Shown: in pieces, positions 8,097 through 15,909 of the stretch
Layout of the letters: the number at the start of each line of letters is the position of its first letter
Numbering within the stretch: position 1 is the first letter of the stretch
Assembly (NCBI GenBank): GCA_018263365.1
Contig: JAANXI010000027.1
Location: forward strand, 15,502-40,929
Direction of reading: 5' to 3'
Source of the DNA: Fidelibacterota bacterium
GTDB taxonomy: Bacteria; Fidelibacterota; JAANXI01
Length of the DNA: 25,428 nucleotides
The notes under the pieces: model-generated
The model's input: the letters and a program-made list of their open reading frames with translations, nothing else
Told to the model about the DNA's origin: nothing
Databases searched by the model: none
Translations under genes and position numbers: made by a program

Positions 8097-8898
8097 AATC
8101 TATCACTCCCTTAAGACTGTCTAAAACATCATAATAATGTGTTTGTTGTGCGTTAATGGTTAATCGCTCCCGAATTTTATCTCTGGCCTGATCGATACTT
8201 TGATACGTTCCGGCTTTAAATCGCTGGTTCACGACGAGCACATGCCAGCCGACGTCCGACTCCACCGGCCGCAGAACGCCGTTAGCCCGCGTGCCGAAGA
8301 CGGCTTCTTCAAGCGCCGGTATCATATCACCTGAGGTGACCAATTTTGTGTCCGGGTGATTTTTTTGGTACAGGAGCGTCTGTTCCTCCTGGGTACCGCG
8401 GCGGAGAATAGTGTAGACCTGTTGCGCTGAAACGGCGCTTTCCGCAAAATAATGGATGACCTCCGCCGCATCGTGCTCCCACATGAACACCTGTTTATGC
8501 TCCTCGTAATAGTCGTGAATCTGCTGGTCAGTGATGTTGATGGATTTATAGATATTGTACCGGATATAGGTGTCCGCCAATAATTTCTTCTTGTACGATT
8601 CCAACCGATTTTTCAGGTACGGATCATCTTCCAAATCATGCTTTTTGGCCTGCTGCGAGAGAATTTCGGTTTCGATCCAGTCGGTAAGAAACCCCTTCAA
8701 CTGTGCTTCCGGCACCTTGCCATCCGGATCAATGATCGAGAGAAACTTCAGATCATCTTTGGTAAGGTACGCGTTGTTTACCCGGGCGAGATAATCCTCC
8801 GGCGGCTCCGATTTATTGCAGGCCGCAAATAAACCGACGATTAGCACTGCTGCCAGCAGGAGATTAAATTGTGTCAAGATACGAGTAGTAAAGTTCAC
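8032..8898 (-). CDS. Lipoprotein of the SurA_N/PpiC family with a degenerate isomerase domain
   Basis: A 288-residue envelope protein. The N-terminus has an arginine, a hydrophobic stretch (LLLAAVLIVGLFAAC) and a lipobox with Cys27, so it is likely a lipoprotein. A SurA_N-like helical region follows (FLTDWIETEILSQQAKKHDL...). Residues about 142-230 resemble a parvulin domain ending in VGWHVLVVNQ, but the start of the domain (EVIHYFAE in place of xxHILI) and the usual GGDLG loop are degenerate, so chaperone activity is more likely than isomerase activity. The GTG start at 8898 has GGAAG rather far upstream (about 12 bases) and overlaps the preceding gene by 35 bp; the downstream gene overlaps it by 65 bp. 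Such overlaps point to translational coupling. The start is less certain than the family. Confidence 0.82.
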   Translation of the reverse strand: MNFTTRILTQFNLLLAAVLIVGLFAACNKSEPPEDYLARVNNAYLTKDDLKFLSIIDPDGKVPEAQLKGFLTDWIETEILSQQAKKHDLEDDPYLKNRLESYKKKLLADTYIRYNIYKSINITDQQIHDYYEEHKQVFMWEHDAAEVIHYFAESAVSAQQVYTILRRGTQEEQTLLYQKNHPDTKLVTSGDMIPALEEAVFGTRANGVLRPVESDVGWHVLVVNQRFKAGTYQSIDQARDKIRERLTINAQQTHYYDVLDSLKGVIDFEINKEAYNSLASEDNSRMVQ

Positions 8899-10576
8899 TA
8901 TTATATTTTTCTTCCAAATTGATAATATTTTGTTCCAGCCGCCGCGGACGATAATAGTCCGTATAGTCCTGTTTCACCTGATTGCGGATATCCTGAAAGG
9001 ATTTGGCTTCTCCCTCTTTGCGATCCAGCAACTTGATAATTGACCAGCCGGTTCCGACCTGAAAAGGGCCGGCGATACTACCTTTGTCTATGGTCATCGC
9101 CTTTTTCCCGATTGGTCCGTACCGGTTGGATTGAAACCAGCCCAGGTCACCCTGTTCCGCTTGTGCTGATTTCCGCTGGGTATATTCCGTCGCCAGTTCG
9201 CCGAAATCAGCTCCGCCATCCAATTGCCGACGAACATCCTCCGCTGTCTGCTTCTCGGTAAAATAGATTTCCTGCACATGGACTTCCGCCGGGTCGCTGT
9301 ATTTTTCAAACTTCACCCGATCAAAGTAGGCCCGAAGGGTATCTTCGCTTGGCGGAAAACCTTTCAGTACGATGTTCTCCACATAATACTCATTCAGAGG
9401 TTGATCTTCTGCCCAGCGAATTTTGTACTTCGTGTCCTTATAATCGGAAATACCGTAATCTTCGGCAAAATCTTTCAGGTATTCCTGTTGTAATTCCGCA
9501 TTGATCCGGCGGGCCAGCTGGGATTTACTTTGAATTCCACGAAACCGGTAATGCTGGATATAGTTCAATATTTCACTGAATGACTCAAGTGTGATAGGCT
9601 TGCCACCCAGTTCTCCCACAGGCACATAATGAATGTGTTCAACCAATTCCTGGAGATCCGTTGATTTCGTCCTCTGGAAAGCGGTGTACAGTTGCGCGGC
9701 GACTGAATCGATAGCCTGCCGATCCATTGAAAAGCCGGTTTTCTCCTGAATTTCTTTGAGCGATTCCTGCGTCCGGGACTGGATTTCGCTCCGTTTACTT
9801 CGCTGCAGGTTTCGTTCGATGCGTTCCCGGGCCTCTTCGTATGTGCCAAGATCCACGGTATCCACATCGGTCACTTCAATCAAGTGGACGCCATATTCGG
9901 TACGGACCGGTTCGGAAATAGTGTTGGGCTTGAGTTTCCAGGCCGCCACCTGAAACGGTTGTACCATTTGGCCCCAGTTGATTTTACCAAGGTCACCACC
10001 TTTTTCTGCCGAGGGGCCGTCGGAATATTCTTTCGCCGCCTCAGTGAAGGAGTGTTCTCCGGAGGCAATTTTTTGCTTTATTTCCCGTGCTAACTGTTCG
10101 GCCTCTTCCGGAGACCGATCGGCCTTTGAACGGGTTGAAGTGGAGTCCCCGATAAGGATATGACGAACAGTGCGGCGCTCGTCCATGTGATCATAGGCTT
10201 CCTGGATCATATCGTCGGTAATAACCTTGTCGAGCACATAGGCATTATAGAGTTGTTGGACTTTCACCCGCCGCTGCTCAATATAGATATTGTATTTGAG
10301 TTCGTCCTTTTGATCCAGCCCTTGCTGCTTGGCATCATACACCCGGAGAACGGTGTGATAAAAATCTTTGAGTTCTTTTTGGCGGTTATCCAGCGACTTT
10401 TCGTTAAATCGCTTACTGGCTGTAGTGAGAAAATACTCGCCGGAGATGGTTTGTCCATCAATGGTTGCTACCGCTTGTTTTTTACCGGACTGGCAACTTG
10501 CCAGAAAGAAAACAGTAAAAACAAAGAAAATTAACGCGAATAAGGAGTTGTTTTTAATAAAACCAAATTTTCTCAT
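8864..10576 (-). CDS. Lipoprotein peptidyl-prolyl isomerase with two PpiC domains (PrsA/PpiD-like)
   Basis: A 570-residue predicted folding factor. It begins MRKFGFIKNN, then a hydrophobic stretch and the lipobox LASC (Cys28), so it should be lipid-anchored outside the cytoplasm. A first parvulin domain spans about 135-238 (VRHILIGD...GGDLGKINWGQMVQPF...YGVHLIEV), a helical linker about 240-420, and a second parvulin domain about 430-520 (VHVQEIYF...GDLGWFQSNRYGPIG...GWSIIKLLD). I prefer the ATG at 10576, since AAAGGAAAGG stands directly upstream and it opens a clean signal peptide; an in-frame start at 10645 would run into the end of mfd and lacks these traits. It lies 37 bp after mfd and is the first of three consecutive folding-factor genes. 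Residue-level domain limits are estimated by eye. Confidence 0.9.
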   Translation of the reverse strand: MRKFGFIKNNSLFALIFFVFTVFFLASCQSGKKQAVATIDGQTISGEYFLTTASKRFNEKSLDNRQKELKDFYHTVLRVYDAKQQGLDQKDELKYNIYIEQRRVKVQQLYNAYVLDKVITDDMIQEAYDHMDERRTVRHILIGDSTSTRSKADRSPEEAEQLAREIKQKIASGEHSFTEAAKEYSDGPSAEKGGDLGKINWGQMVQPFQVAAWKLKPNTISEPVRTEYGVHLIEVTDVDTVDLGTYEEARERIERNLQRSKRSEIQSRTQESLKEIQEKTGFSMDRQAIDSVAAQLYTAFQRTKSTDLQELVEHIHYVPVGELGGKPITLESFSEILNYIQHYRFRGIQSKSQLARRINAELQQEYLKDFAEDYGISDYKDTKYKIRWAEDQPLNEYYVENIVLKGFPPSEDTLRAYFDRVKFEKYSDPAEVHVQEIYFTEKQTAEDVRRQLDGGADFGELATEYTQRKSAQAEQGDLGWFQSNRYGPIGKKAMTIDKGSIAGPFQVGTGWSIIKLLDRKEGEAKSFQDIRNQVKQDYTDYYRPRRLEQNIINLEEKYNSELYYSYLDTI

Positions 10577-10613
10577 GTTTTCCTTTCCTTTGTTTTTATA
10601 AATATTGGAACTA

Positions 10614-13600
10614 TTAATTTGATTCAGGAAATTTAACCGTCTCAAGTACTTGCATCAAGAAATATTTCAAGGCCTCCAGCTGATTGCGTTGCTGTCGATA
10701 TTTGAGCACAAAACTCAATTGTTCGTCCGGAACAAACTTTGGAATGAACCGGGACTCGGAAAGTTCCAGCATCGTTGGTACCATGACGTTGTAATTGATA
10801 ATACTCTGCATCTGCTCGTCAGGCATAAAGGTGCCGCTGACCTTTTCGGCGTTTACCCGCAATTTTTTGATGCCCAGTTGATTGCTCAGGCAGCGGACGC
10901 GCATCGCCTCCACCAGATTTCTGGCTGGTTTCGGAATCTGTCCGAAGCGATCTTCGATCTCCTCTCCGATTTCGTTGGCTTCCTGAATGGTGTTCGCCCC
11001 GCTTAATCTGCGATACAAATCAATACGGTGATCGGCATCCGCAATGTATTCTTCCGGGATATAGGTTTCGAAAGCAGTATTGATTTCTGAATCCACTGTT
11101 TCGCTGGAAGCGATCGGTTTCAAGCCCTTTTCTATCTGCTTCTCCTGGATGGCCTTGTTGATCATCTCCATGTAGAAATCGAAGCCGATGGAGTCAATAA
11201 ACCCGCTCTGCTTCACGCCCAGCAGATTGCCTGCGCCGCGCATAGCTAAATCCTTCATCGCGATCTGGAATCCGGCGCCGAGATGCGTGAAACTCTCCAG
11301 CGTCTGCAACCGATTTCTTGCATCGTCGGTCATCGTTTGCGTCGATGGTACCAACAGATAGGCATACGCTCGCCGGTTCGCCCGTCCGACTCTGCCGCGC
11401 AACTGATAGAGCTGGGCTAATCCCATGTGATCCGCTCTGTTAATAATAATGGTATTCACATTCGGGATGTCGATGCCTGATTCGATAATGGCTGTGGATA
11501 TCAACACATCATACTTTCGGTGCAGAAAGTCGAACATCACCTGCTCGAGTTTGTGGCCCTTCATCTGTCCGTGACCGACGGCAAACTTGATGTCCGGCAT
11601 TGCATTTTTCAGGCGTTTATAAATCGTTTCGATGTTTTGAATCCGGTTGTGGACAAAGTAGACTTGTCCGCCGCGATTAACTTCCCGCATGATGACTTCC
11701 CGGATGAAGCCATCTTCAAAGGAGACAATTTCCGTATAAATAGGTAAGCGCTCCTTCGGAGGAGTTTCAATTTTGGATAGGTCGCGGGCGCCGGAGAGCG
11801 AAAGCTGGAGCGTACGCGGAATCGGCGTGGCGGTCATAGAAAGCACATCCACCTTCTCTGCCATCTTCTTGAGTTTCTCCTTATGCTTCACCCCGAACCG
11901 GTGCTCCTCGTCCACTACCACCAGCCCGAGATCGTTGAACTTCACATCTTTGGACAGCAGCCGATGCGTACCAATAATCACGTCCAGCTGCCCGGATTTC
12001 AGCTTGCCAAGGATTTCATTTTGTTCGCCTTTTGTTCGAAACCGTGAGAACGATGAAATGCGGATCGGAAACCGCTGGAGCCGCTCCTTAAAAGTGGTGT
12101 AATGCTGTTCGGCCAGGATGGTTGTCGGCACAAGCACGGCGACTTGCTTGCTGTCCATTACCGATTTGAAAACCGCGCGCATCGCGACTTCCGTTTTGCC
12201 GAAACCCACATCGCCGATGAGCAACCGATCCATGGGAAACGCGGATTCCATGTCCTCTTTGACTTCGTCCGTGGCCTGGATCTGATCGTCGGTTTCCTCA
12301 TACAGAAACGCCGACTCCATCTGCGCCTGGTATTCGGTATCTTCGGAAAATTTGTGTCCTTCGATGGAGTGCCGCTTGGCGTAAAGTTCAACCAAATCCT
12401 CCGCAATCTCGTTGGCGGCCTCGCGGGTGCGCTGTTTTTGCCGCTCCCAGCGATTAGTGCCGAGTTTATGAATGGTTGGACTGGTGCCTTCCGTGCCCTG
12501 ATATTTCTGCACCCGGTAGAACTTCTGCAGCGGCACGAAGACCTTATCGCCCTCCTGGTACTCGATGACGATGCACTCGTATTCGGCGGAACGCTGCTTC
12601 ACTTTTTTGAGTCCGCGGAAAACGCCGATGCCGTAATCCTGGTGCACGAGATGATCGCCGAGACTCAGATGATCGACGGTCTTCGGCACCTCTTCGTGCG
12701 CAAATTTCTGAAAAGTTCGGCGGGGCTTGTATCTACTATAAATCTGATGATCCGTGTAGACGGCAATGCCGGCCGACGGGTACGAAAATCCCTGGGACAA
12801 TTCCTGCGAAAAAAGGTGCTGCTCCCTGTGCGGATCGAGCACCTTTTTCAGCCGGTGCACCTGCTCCGCATTTTCGCAGCAAATGTAAACGGATCGGCTC
12901 TCAGATAAATCGTTAGTAATTTGTGATTGAAGCACCTCAAGGTCGCCACGAAGCGTATCCTGGGCTGTTGACTTGAAGTTGATAACTATATTTTCCGCCG
13001 CTGCGGGAACATGATAAGAATAGATGTGTCGGAACTCATCCAGCCGGGAGAAATCAATAGCGGATTCGTCTTCCTCCGCGGTTTCTATCGTATCGAAATT
13101 TTCCCAGAAGATGGTCGATCGCCCGGGCAGATAATCCCGGAGATACGAGAACCGCTCCTCTTCTGATTGATCATTGGTAAGACCCGGCGGGATCTTCACT
13201 CGCTCTTTTTTCTCTAGGGATCGTTGCGAAGTAATGCTGAAGGTGCGCAGCGATTCCAGCATATCGCCGAAGAACTCGAGCCGGTACGGGTTCTCAGCGC
13301 CCAGCGGAAAAATATCCATTATGCCCCCACGGACGCTGATATCCAGCGGCTGGGTGACCGTCGCTTCTTTGGAATAACCGTAATTGATGAGCTGGCGAAT
13401 AAGCGAATCGAACTCGTATTCCTCGCCTTGAACAATTTCCAGCGTTTGCTGCTCGAAACGGTTGCGGTTGATGATGGCTTCGGAGAGCGCATCCTTTTCG
13501 GCGACGACTATCGCCGGATCCTTGCCGAGAATCTTTTCCAGCGAATCCACGCGAAACTCGTCGGAGGTGGCGCGGAAGTATCGCCCCTTGGCGTGCGTCT

Positions 13601-13859
13601 CACTCTTCGGAAAATAGCCGACCACCCCCTCCCCGTAAATCACCGAGAGATCATCCCGCAGATATTCCGCAGAGCGCTGATCCGGTGTAATCACGAGAAA
13701 GGTAGATTTGCGGCGCTTCCAAATCTCTCCCACAATGAAACTGTTGAGCGATCCGGACAGCCCGGTGATTTCTATGGCATCGCCCTCAATTTCCTGTATT
13801 TGTTGAAATTCAGGGGATTGGCGTACGGATTCTAAAATTGAGGAAAGAAAATCAGACAT
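10614..13859 (-). CDS. mfd: Transcription-repair coupling factor Mfd
   Basis: Mfd removes RNA polymerase stalled at lesions and recruits UvrA/UvrB. The 1081 residues are a little shorter than the 1148 of E. coli. In order: UvrB-like damage-handover domains (about 1-350), an RNA-polymerase-interaction domain of CarD type (LSLGDHLVHQDYGIGVFRGL, about 398-465), and a RecG-like translocase with Walker A GDVGFGKTEVAMRA (about 549), DEEH box VVVDEEHRFG (about 648), SMTATPIPRTL (about 674) and a translocation module including QLRGRVGRANRRAYAYLL. A regulatory C-terminal domain follows. The ATG at 13859 shares its A with the last base of a perfect parS site, so the position of an SD is taken up by parS and no SD is visible. 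It lies 15 bp after mnmG. Confidence 0.97.
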   Translation of the reverse strand: MSDFLSSILESVRQSPEFQQIQEIEGDAIEITGLSGSLNSFIVGEIWKRRKSTFLVITPDQRSAEYLRDDLSVIYGEGVVGYFPKSETHAKGRYFRATSDEFRVDSLEKILGKDPAIVVAEKDALSEAIINRNRFEQQTLEIVQGEEYEFDSLIRQLINYGYSKEATVTQPLDISVRGGIMDIFPLGAENPYRLEFFGDMLESLRTFSITSQRSLEKKERVKIPPGLTNDQSEEERFSYLRDYLPGRSTIFWENFDTIETAEEDESAIDFSRLDEFRHIYSYHVPAAAENIVINFKSTAQDTLRGDLEVLQSQITNDLSESRSVYICCENAEQVHRLKKVLDPHREQHLFSQELSQGFSYPSAGIAVYTDHQIYSRYKPRRTFQKFAHEEVPKTVDHLSLGDHLVHQDYGIGVFRGLKKVKQRSAEYECIVIEYQEGDKVFVPLQKFYRVQKYQGTEGTSPTIHKLGTNRWERQKQRTREAANEIAEDLVELYAKRHSIEGHKFSEDTEYQAQMESAFLYEETDDQIQATDEVKEDMESAFPMDRLLIGDVGFGKTEVAMRAVFKSVMDSKQVAVLVPTTILAEQHYTTFKERLQRFPIRISSFSRFRTKGEQNEILGKLKSGQLDVIIGTHRLLSKDVKFNDLGLVVVDEEHRFGVKHKEKLKKMAEKVDVLSMTATPIPRTLQLSLSGARDLSKIETPPKERLPIYTEIVSFEDGFIREVIMREVNRGGQVYFVHNRIQNIETIYKRLKNAMPDIKFAVGHGQMKGHKLEQVMFDFLHRKYDVLISTAIIESGIDIPNVNTIIINRADHMGLAQLYQLRGRVGRANRRAYAYLLVPSTQTMTDDARNRLQTLESFTHLGAGFQIAMKDLAMRGAGNLLGVKQSGFIDSIGFDFYMEMINKAIQEKQIEKGLKPIASSETVDSEINTAFETYIPEEYIADADHRIDLYRRLSGANTIQEANEIGEEIEDRFGQIPKPARNLVEAMRVRCLSNQLGIKKLRVNAEKVSGTFMPDEQMQSIINYNVMVPTMLELSESRFIPKFVPDEQLSFVLKYRQQRNQLEALKYFLMQVLETVKFPESN

Positions 13860-13874
13860 GTTTCACGTGAAACA
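13859..13874. promoter_or_regulatory. parS centromere site, perfect consensus
   Basis: TGTTTCACGTGAAACA is a complete 16-bp palindrome identical to the bacterial parS consensus bound by ParB for chromosome segregation. It fills the 15-bp gap between mnmG and mfd and touches the mfd start codon. parS sites cluster around chromosomal origins, which supports the position of this window. The parA and parB genes are not in the window. Confidence 0.93.
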
Positions 13875-15782
13875 TCATGCGGCGGACGATGTCCGTTTGA
13901 GGTGGACGGAAAGAATAGATATATCTGCCGGCGTCACACCCTGGATGCGCGAGGCCTGTCCCAGCGAGTGCGGACGGATACGTTTGAGCTTTTCTTTACC
14001 CTCTGTTGAGAGCGCGCTGATAGATTCATAACTAAAGGTTTCCGGGATAACTTTGCTCTCCTGTTTGCGGAATTTCTCCACCTGATCCATCTGGCGGTTG
14101 ATGTATCCTTCGTACTTCACTTCGATGCCGACCTGATCCAGCACGTCTTCGAAATCTACGTCGGTGTCGAGGTGATCCTTGAGCATTCGTCGGATGGCCG
14201 GCAGATTGTGGACATTAATTTCCGGGCGCTTGAGCAGGTTTACAATCGGCTGCTTTTGGTTGATTGGCTTGGTGCCTTCTCTGCTCAGTACGTCGTTTAC
14301 TTCTTCTGGCTCAACCGATTGATTCTGCAGGATTTCGATACCGTCGTCAATGGCTTTTCTGCGCTTTCGTGAATAAGAATATACGTCATCCGGAATTAGT
14401 CCGAGATCGTGTCCGTAATGCATCAGCCGGAAGTCCGCATTGTCATGACGCAATAATAATCGGTATTCAGCTCTCGATGTGAACATGCGGTACGGTTCGT
14501 GGGTCTCCTTGGTTACGAGGTCATCGATTAGCACACCGATGTACGCCTCCGAGCGATCTAAAAAAATTGGCTCGGCTCCGCGCAGATAGTTTGCCGCATT
14601 TGCTCCGGCGATGAGTCCCTGGGCGGCGGCTTCTTCGTATCCGGAGGTGCCATTGATCTGGCCTGCGAAGAATAATCCCTTTCCCCGTTGCGTTTCCAGA
14701 GATGGCTTGAGCTGCGACGGCGGAAAAAAATCGTATTCGATGGCGTAACCGGGTCGCAGAAATTCGGCGTTTTCCAGTCCGGGGATAGTATGCAATGCCT
14801 TGTGCTGAACGTCTTCAGGCAAACTCGTGGAGAATCCGTTAACATAAATCTCTGGTGAATCTTTCCACTCCGGCTCCAAAAAGATGTGGTGGCTGTCCCG
14901 ATGTTCGAAGCGGACGATCTTATCCTCTACGGACGGGCAATACCTCGGCCCGACGCCCTCGATAACGCCGGTGTACATAGGCGAGCGATCCAGCCCTGAT
15001 CTGATAATTTCATGTGTCTCGGGAGTCGTGCGCGTGGAATGGCACGGCACATCATCCGGAGAAAATGAGTTTGTCTGAAAGGAAAACGGCACCGGGTTTT
15101 CGTCTCCGGTTTCCAGATCGGTCTTGCTGAAATCAATGGAATCTTTTTTCAGGCGCGGCGGCGTGCCGGTTTTGAGCCGTCCGGATTCGAAACCGATACT
15201 GTTCAGGTATTCCGTCATCCCGGAGGAGCGCTTTTCGTCCAGGCGCCCGGCCTGGATTTTCCGCATCCCGATATGGATAAGCCCGTTCATAAAGGTGCCG
15301 CATGTGAGCACCGCCGACCGACACGGAATTGATCCGTGGTTGCGCGTGACAACGCCGGTAACCCGACCATCTTTGGTTTCCAGTCCGATGCCCTCGTCCT
15401 GGAGCAGATAAATATTCTCTTCGCTAATGAGGCGGCGCGTCATGTCAGCCGGATAGGTTTTTTTGTCCGCCTGCGCCCTGGGGGACCAGACGGCCTGTCC
15501 TTTGGATTTGTTCAGCATTTTGAACTGGATGCCGGTCGCATCGGTCACTTTGGCCATCTCGCCGCCGAGCGCATCCAGCTCGCGCACCATGTGTCCCTTG
15601 GCCAATCCGCCAATCGCCGGATTGCACGACATCCTGGCGATGGCGTCAAGGTTCAGTGTGATGAGCAGCGATTTATAGCCCATCCGCGCGGCTGCCAAAG
15701 CGGCTTCAGAGCCCGCATGGCCGGCGCCGACGATGATTATGTCGAATTTTTCCGGTTTACTATCTGTTTCACGTGAAACCAT
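13875..15782 (-). CDS. mnmG: tRNA U34 carboxymethylaminomethyl synthase subunit MnmG (GidA)
   Basis: MnmG is the FAD-binding partner of MnmE; together they modify the wobble uridine U34 of certain tRNAs in the cytoplasm. The 635 residues fit the family. The N-terminal dinucleotide fold is IIVGAGHAGSEAALAAARMG; conserved family stretches are GGLAKGHMVRELDALGG, AGRLDEKRSSGMTEYL, GRLKTGTPPRL, CPSVEDKIVRF and GQINGTSGYEEAAAQG. The C-terminus carries RPHSLGQASRIQGVTPADISIL, the helical region that contacts MnmE. The ATG at 15782 opens MVSRETDS; those codons also spell a near-perfect parS site. No strong SD is visible (AAAGAAAA only). mnmE lies 127 bp upstream, and mfd follows after 15 bp. Confidence 0.98.
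   Translation of the reverse strand: MVSRETDSKPEKFDIIIVGAGHAGSEAALAAARMGYKSLLITLNLDAIARMSCNPAIGGLAKGHMVRELDALGGEMAKVTDATGIQFKMLNKSKGQAVWSPRAQADKKTYPADMTRRLISEENIYLLQDEGIGLETKDGRVTGVVTRNHGSIPCRSAVLTCGTFMNGLIHIGMRKIQAGRLDEKRSSGMTEYLNSIGFESGRLKTGTPPRLKKDSIDFSKTDLETGDENPVPFSFQTNSFSPDDVPCHSTRTTPETHEIIRSGLDRSPMYTGVIEGVGPRYCPSVEDKIVRFEHRDSHHIFLEPEWKDSPEIYVNGFSTSLPEDVQHKALHTIPGLENAEFLRPGYAIEYDFFPPSQLKPSLETQRGKGLFFAGQINGTSGYEEAAAQGLIAGANAANYLRGAEPIFLDRSEAYIGVLIDDLVTKETHEPYRMFTSRAEYRLLLRHDNADFRLMHYGHDLGLIPDDVYSYSRKRRKAIDDGIEILQNQSVEPEEVNDVLSREGTKPINQKQPIVNLLKRPEINVHNLPAIRRMLKDHLDTDVDFEDVLDQVGIEVKYEGYINRQMDQVEKFRKQESKVIPETFSYESISALSTEGKEKLKRIRPHSLGQASRIQGVTPADISILSVHLKRTSSAA
15765..15780. promoter_or_regulatory. 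parS-like site, one mismatch, inside mnmG
   Basis: TGTTTCACGTGAAACC matches the 16-bp parS consensus at 15 positions; only the outermost base differs. It covers codons 1-6 of mnmG (encoding V-S-R-E-T). With the perfect site at 13859-13874 it brackets mnmG, 1.9 kb apart. Confidence 0.85.
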
Positions 15783-15798
15783 CGGTTTTCTTTAAACA

Positions 15799-15830
15799 GT
15801 GTTAAAGTGTTATTGTGTTCATGTGTTTAA
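15799..15830. repeat. Tandem 8-bp repeat, four copies (GTGTTNNN)
   Basis: Four consecutive units GTGTTAAA, GTGTTATT, GTGTTCAT and GTGTTTAA keep an exact 8-bp register. On the transcribed strand this reads as NNNAACAC repeated. It sits in the mnmE-mnmG gap just upstream of the mnmG start. A related short run with TGAACACC units is at 6725-6742. The function is unknown. Confidence 0.7.
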
Positions 15831-15835
15831 GTAAA

Positions 15836-15870
15836 GTCACTCTGAGCCTGTCGCTCCAGCAGGAGTCTCC
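15836..15870. repeat. Possible dispersed intergenic repeat element
   Basis: The segment beginning GTCACTCTGAGCCTGTC and ending in AGCAGGAGTCTCC resembles the widespread bacterial intergenic repeats whose ends read roughly GAGA..CCT and CTCAG.GTGAC. An inner hairpin CTCC-AGCA-GGAG is present. Recognition is by resemblance only; copies elsewhere in the genome cannot be seen here. Confidence 0.45.
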
Positions 15871-15909
15871 GGTGAGAATGGGCGGCTGAAGATTTATTTC
15901 CTAACGTTC

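Noticed and set aside
12102..12908. 268-codon plus-strand ORF opposite mfd
   Set aside because: Antisense to the conserved Mfd translocase and RNA-polymerase-interaction region; His/Phe/Leu-rich shadow composition with no motif.
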